A stretch of DNA of 8,269 bases from the NCBI GenBank assembly GCA_008081325.1, contig VMCO01000024.1, positions 1 to 8,269 of the forward strand. The letters run 5' to 3'. Below the pieces are notes generated by a model. The model saw only the letters and a list, made by a program, of their open reading frames with translations, was not told the DNA's origin and did no database searches. Shown here piece after piece: positions 6,408-8,269 of the stretch. How positions within the stretch are numbered: position 1 is the first letter of the stretch; each line of letters starts with the position of its first letter. This DNA comes from Flavobacteriaceae bacterium. Its GTDB lineage: Bacteria; Bacteroidota; Bacteroidia; Flavobacteriales; Flavobacteriaceae. Position numbers and translations under genes: made by a program.

Positions 6408-6422
6408 AATAATTCAAATTTA

Positions 6423-7427
6423 TTAAATAATGTTAACTTCAGTCTCTAACTCTATTTTAAAAATTTTAAAAATTATCTCTTTAATTGTTAGAGATAGCTT
6501 ATATATGTCATGACCCTTAGCATCTCCATAATTTATAAGAACTAGAGGTTGTGATTTGTGTATGCCAAATCCGTTAAATTCTTTTCCTTTTAGTCCTGCT
6601 TGTTCGATTAACCAAGCAGCAGGGATTTTATAGTTCTCTTCATCTATTTTATAAAACGGAATATTATTAAATTTCTCATTAATCCAATCGATTTTTTCTT
6701 TTTTTACAACAGGATTTTTAAAAAAACTACCTGCATTCCCAATTTCTTCAGGATCTGGTAGTTTTCTTTTTCTGATATTACATACAACATTAGAGATGTC
6801 TTTTATGTTGGGGGTTTTAATGTTTAGTTTTATTAACTCTTCTTTAATTCCTCCATATGAACTATTAATATTGTGATTTTTGTTTTTTAATTTTAAGGTG
6901 ACAGAAAGTATTATTAAACTTTTATTTTCTTTAAAAATAGAGCTTCTATAACCAAACTTACAATCCTTTATATTGTATTCTTTTGTTGATAAGTCATCTT
7001 TATTAAAAACTTCACAGGACAAAAAAACATCTTTTAATTCAACTCCATATGCTCCAATGTTTTGTACAGGTGCAGAACCGACATTTCCAGGGATCAGAGA
7101 TAGATTTTCTATTCCACCTAAATTATTTTCTAAGCAAAATTCAACAAACTTATTCCAATTTTCTCCTGCATTTGCTTTTACTATAGTGTTTTCTGAGTTT
7201 GAGTTTTCATATTTTATTCCTTTCATATTTAAATGAATTACAATACCATCGAAATCTTTTGTAAATAAAATATTACTACCACCTCCTAAAAAAAGTGCCT
7301 TTTTGTTTTTAATAACATTAACTATGTGGATTAATTCTTCTTTTGAATTAATTTCTACAAATTCTTTAGCCTTGACATCTATATTAAAAGAATTATATTT
7401 TTTTAATGAAACATTTTGCTTAATCAT
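6423..7427 (-). CDS. murB: UDP-N-acetylenolpyruvoylglucosamine reductase MurB
   Basis: MurB is the cytosolic FAD enzyme that uses NADPH to reduce the enolpyruvyl group, giving UDP-N-acetylmuramate for peptidoglycan. The 334 residues fit the E. coli-like type I form, which carries an extra loop. FAD-binding elements are GGGSN (48-52) and the long IPGNVGSAPVQNIGAYG stretch (112-128). FGYRSSIFK (158-166) holds the catalytic-site arginine R161. The proton donor is S234 in GNAGSFFKNP (230-239). The C-terminal LETEV (327-331) corresponds to E. coli LEPEV, with E330 as the matching glutamate. The ATG at 7427 overlaps the aminotransferase stop by 8 bases (ATGATTAA), so the two are almost certainly co-transcribed and probably translationally coupled. 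The sequence after the ATG matches the family N-terminus (conserved YNSFNI at 11-16), which supports this start. Confidence 0.97.
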   Translation of the reverse strand: MIKQNVSLKKYNSFNIDVKAKEFVEINSKEELIHIVNVIKNKKALFLGGGSNILFTKDFDGIVIHLNMKGIKYENSNSENTIVKANAGENWNKFVEFCLENNLGGIENLSLIPGNVGSAPVQNIGAYGVELKDVFLSCEVFNKDDLSTKEYNIKDCKFGYRSSIFKENKSLIILSVTLKLKNKNHNINSSYGGIKEELIKLNIKTPNIKDISNVVCNIRKRKLPDPEEIGNAGSFFKNPVVKKEKIDWINEKFNNIPFYKIDEENYKIPAAWLIEQAGLKGKEFNGFGIHKSQPLVLINYGDAKGHDIYKLSLTIKEIIFKIFKIELETEVNII

Positions 7428-8269
7428 TTTTTAAATATTCCATTAGTCCATTTTTTAGAATATTGACACAGGTTACTAGATCAGATTGGTTAAGAACATA
7501 AGCAATTCGAATCTGGTTTTCACCAATGTTTTGAGTAGAATAAAAGCCAGCAGCAGGAGCAACCATAATAGTTTCATTATTCAGTGAGTAGTCTTCTAGT
7601 AGCCATTTTGCAAAATTTTCTGAATTTTTAATCGGTAGTTCAACAACACAGTAGAACGCACCTTTTGGTTCAGACACCTTTACTCCAGCGATTTCATTCA
7701 ACCCCTTAATTAAAGTTTTTCTCCTTTCATTATACTCATCTATTACAGAATCAAAATAATCTTTACCAGTATCCATGGCTGCTGCACTGGCAATTTGAGC
7801 TAAAGTTGGAGGGGATAGTCTTGCTTGTGCAAATTTCATAGCAGTGGAAATAAATTCATTGTTCTTGGAGATAATACAACCAATTCTCGCTCCACACATA
7901 CTGTATCTTTTAGAAACTGAGTCAATAACTATAGCATTTTTTTGAATTTCATTAAACTCTAAAATTGAAGTATGATGTGTATTTTCATAAGTAAACTCAC
8001 GATATACTTCATCGGCAATTAAAAATAGATTGTGTTTTTTTACAATTTTAACAAGTGTTTTGATTTCATCTTTTGAATATACATATCCAGTTGGATTATT
8101 TGGATTACATATTAAAATGCCCTTTGTTTTTTTTGTTATTAAACTTTCAAATTCTTCGATTTCTGGTAGTTTAAAATTATTTTCAATATTAGATTGTATG
8201 GGAATTATATTAACACCATTTGCTACAGAAAACCCGTTATAATTTGCGTAAAAGGGTTCTGGAATAATA
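7420..8269 (-). CDS. PLP-dependent class I aminotransferase, N-terminus cut by window edge
   Basis: The frame is open from the right window edge (first complete codon at 8268) to the TAA at 7422-7420, giving 282 residues. Flavobacterial members are close to 395, so about 110 N-terminal residues lie outside. Fold type I signatures read in order: PEPFYANYNGF near the visible start, CNPNNPTGYVYS, DEVYREFTYE (PLP-contacting Asp and Tyr), and DSVSKRYSMCGARIG, whose Lys in SxSK forms the Schiff base. The C-terminal half includes KFAQARLSPPTLAQIA, GAFYC, MVAPAAGFY and the substrate carboxylate-binding arginine in QIRIAYVL. The substrate is probably aspartate or another amino acid, but sequence alone does not settle it. 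An in-frame ATG at 7899 is internal: it lies just past the catalytic lysine and is not the true start. The gene is followed by murB with an 8-base overlap. Confidence 0.95.
   Translation of the reverse strand, partial: IIPEPFYANYNGFSVANGVNIIPIQSNIENNFKLPEIEEFESLITKKTKGILICNPNNPTGYVYSKDEIKTLVKIVKKHNLFLIADEVYREFTYENTHHTSILEFNEIQKNAIVIDSVSKRYSMCGARIGCIISKNNEFISTAMKFAQARLSPPTLAQIASAAAMDTGKDYFDSVIDEYNERRKTLIKGLNEIAGVKVSEPKGAFYCVVELPIKNSENFAKWLLEDYSLNNETIMVAPAAGFYSTQNIGENQIRIAYVLNQSDLVTCVNILKNGLMEYLKND

Noticed and set aside
6415..6422. TAAATTTG on the minus strand as a promoter for the 65-aa gene
   Set aside because: It fits TAnnTTTG, but it abuts the murB stop, would give a leaderless transcript, and has no -33 match. 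In such AT-rich DNA it may be chance, so it is not listed as a separate feature.
7420..7899. A separate 159-residue gene starting at the ATG at 7899
   Set aside because: The same frame is open without a stop to the right window edge and encodes the rest of an aminotransferase, including NPNNPTG and the catalytic Lys, so this ATG is internal.
1..8269. CRISPR, tRNA/rRNA, insertion sequence, prophage, riboswitch or intrinsic terminator
   Set aside because: I found no direct repeats with regular spacing, no transposase or integrase, no cloverleaf-like segment, and no GC-rich hairpin with a T-run. The intergenic spaces are too short for most of these.

Overview
This 8.3 kb window is AT-rich (roughly 30% GC by eye). 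It reads as a chromosomal housekeeping segment of a Gram-negative Bacteroidetes bacterium, most likely a low-GC Flavobacteriia-type organism. Four things point there: flavobacterial-style protein sequences throughout (aminotransferase, MurB, Nif3-like, Cys-less zinc-ribbon homologue); a lipid A kinase, which implies an LPS outer membrane; promoter elements of the Bacteroidetes type (TAnnTTTG, twice as TATCTTTG); and weak or absent Shine-Dalgarno sequences. I see no mobile element, CRISPR array, tRNA, rRNA, prophage or integration scar. No stretch of 300 bases lacks a gene; the largest gaps are 51 and 44 bases.

Region A (1-2936, all minus strand) is a tight four-gene run transcribed leftward. 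It starts from a promoter just upstream of 2936: a Nif3-like dinuclear-metal protein, a coiled-coil homologue of C4 zinc-ribbon proteins that has lost every cysteine, a probably exported lipoprotein-type MsrA starting at GTG, and an O-methyltransferase cut by the left window edge. Gaps are 1, 5 and 5 bases. Region B (2981-3973, plus) is lpxK, divergent from region A across a 44-base gap that holds a perfect 11-bp inverted repeat. Region C (3977-4945, minus) is lipA, convergent with lpxK with 3 bases between the stop codons. It has its own TATCTTTG promoter, a TTG start and an unusual N-terminal extension of three degenerate 18-residue repeats.

Region D (4997-8269, minus) is a second leftward run: a PLP-dependent aminotransferase cut by the right edge, murB (8-base overlap), a 65-residue Cys-rich single-span membrane protein, and an NRAMP-superfamily transporter whose start lies inside the small gene. 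The transporter lacks the canonical metal-binding motifs (GVSH in place of DPGN, MPA in place of MPH).

Most of the window is ordinary core metabolism: cell wall (murB), LPS (lpxK), lipoate (lipA), oxidised-methionine repair (msrA). I do not see a clearly new multi-gene system. The best candidate for an uncharacterised unit is the coupled pair of Cys-rich microprotein and atypical NRAMP-like transporter. Next come the cysteine-less zinc-ribbon homologue and the repeat-bearing N-terminus of LipA.
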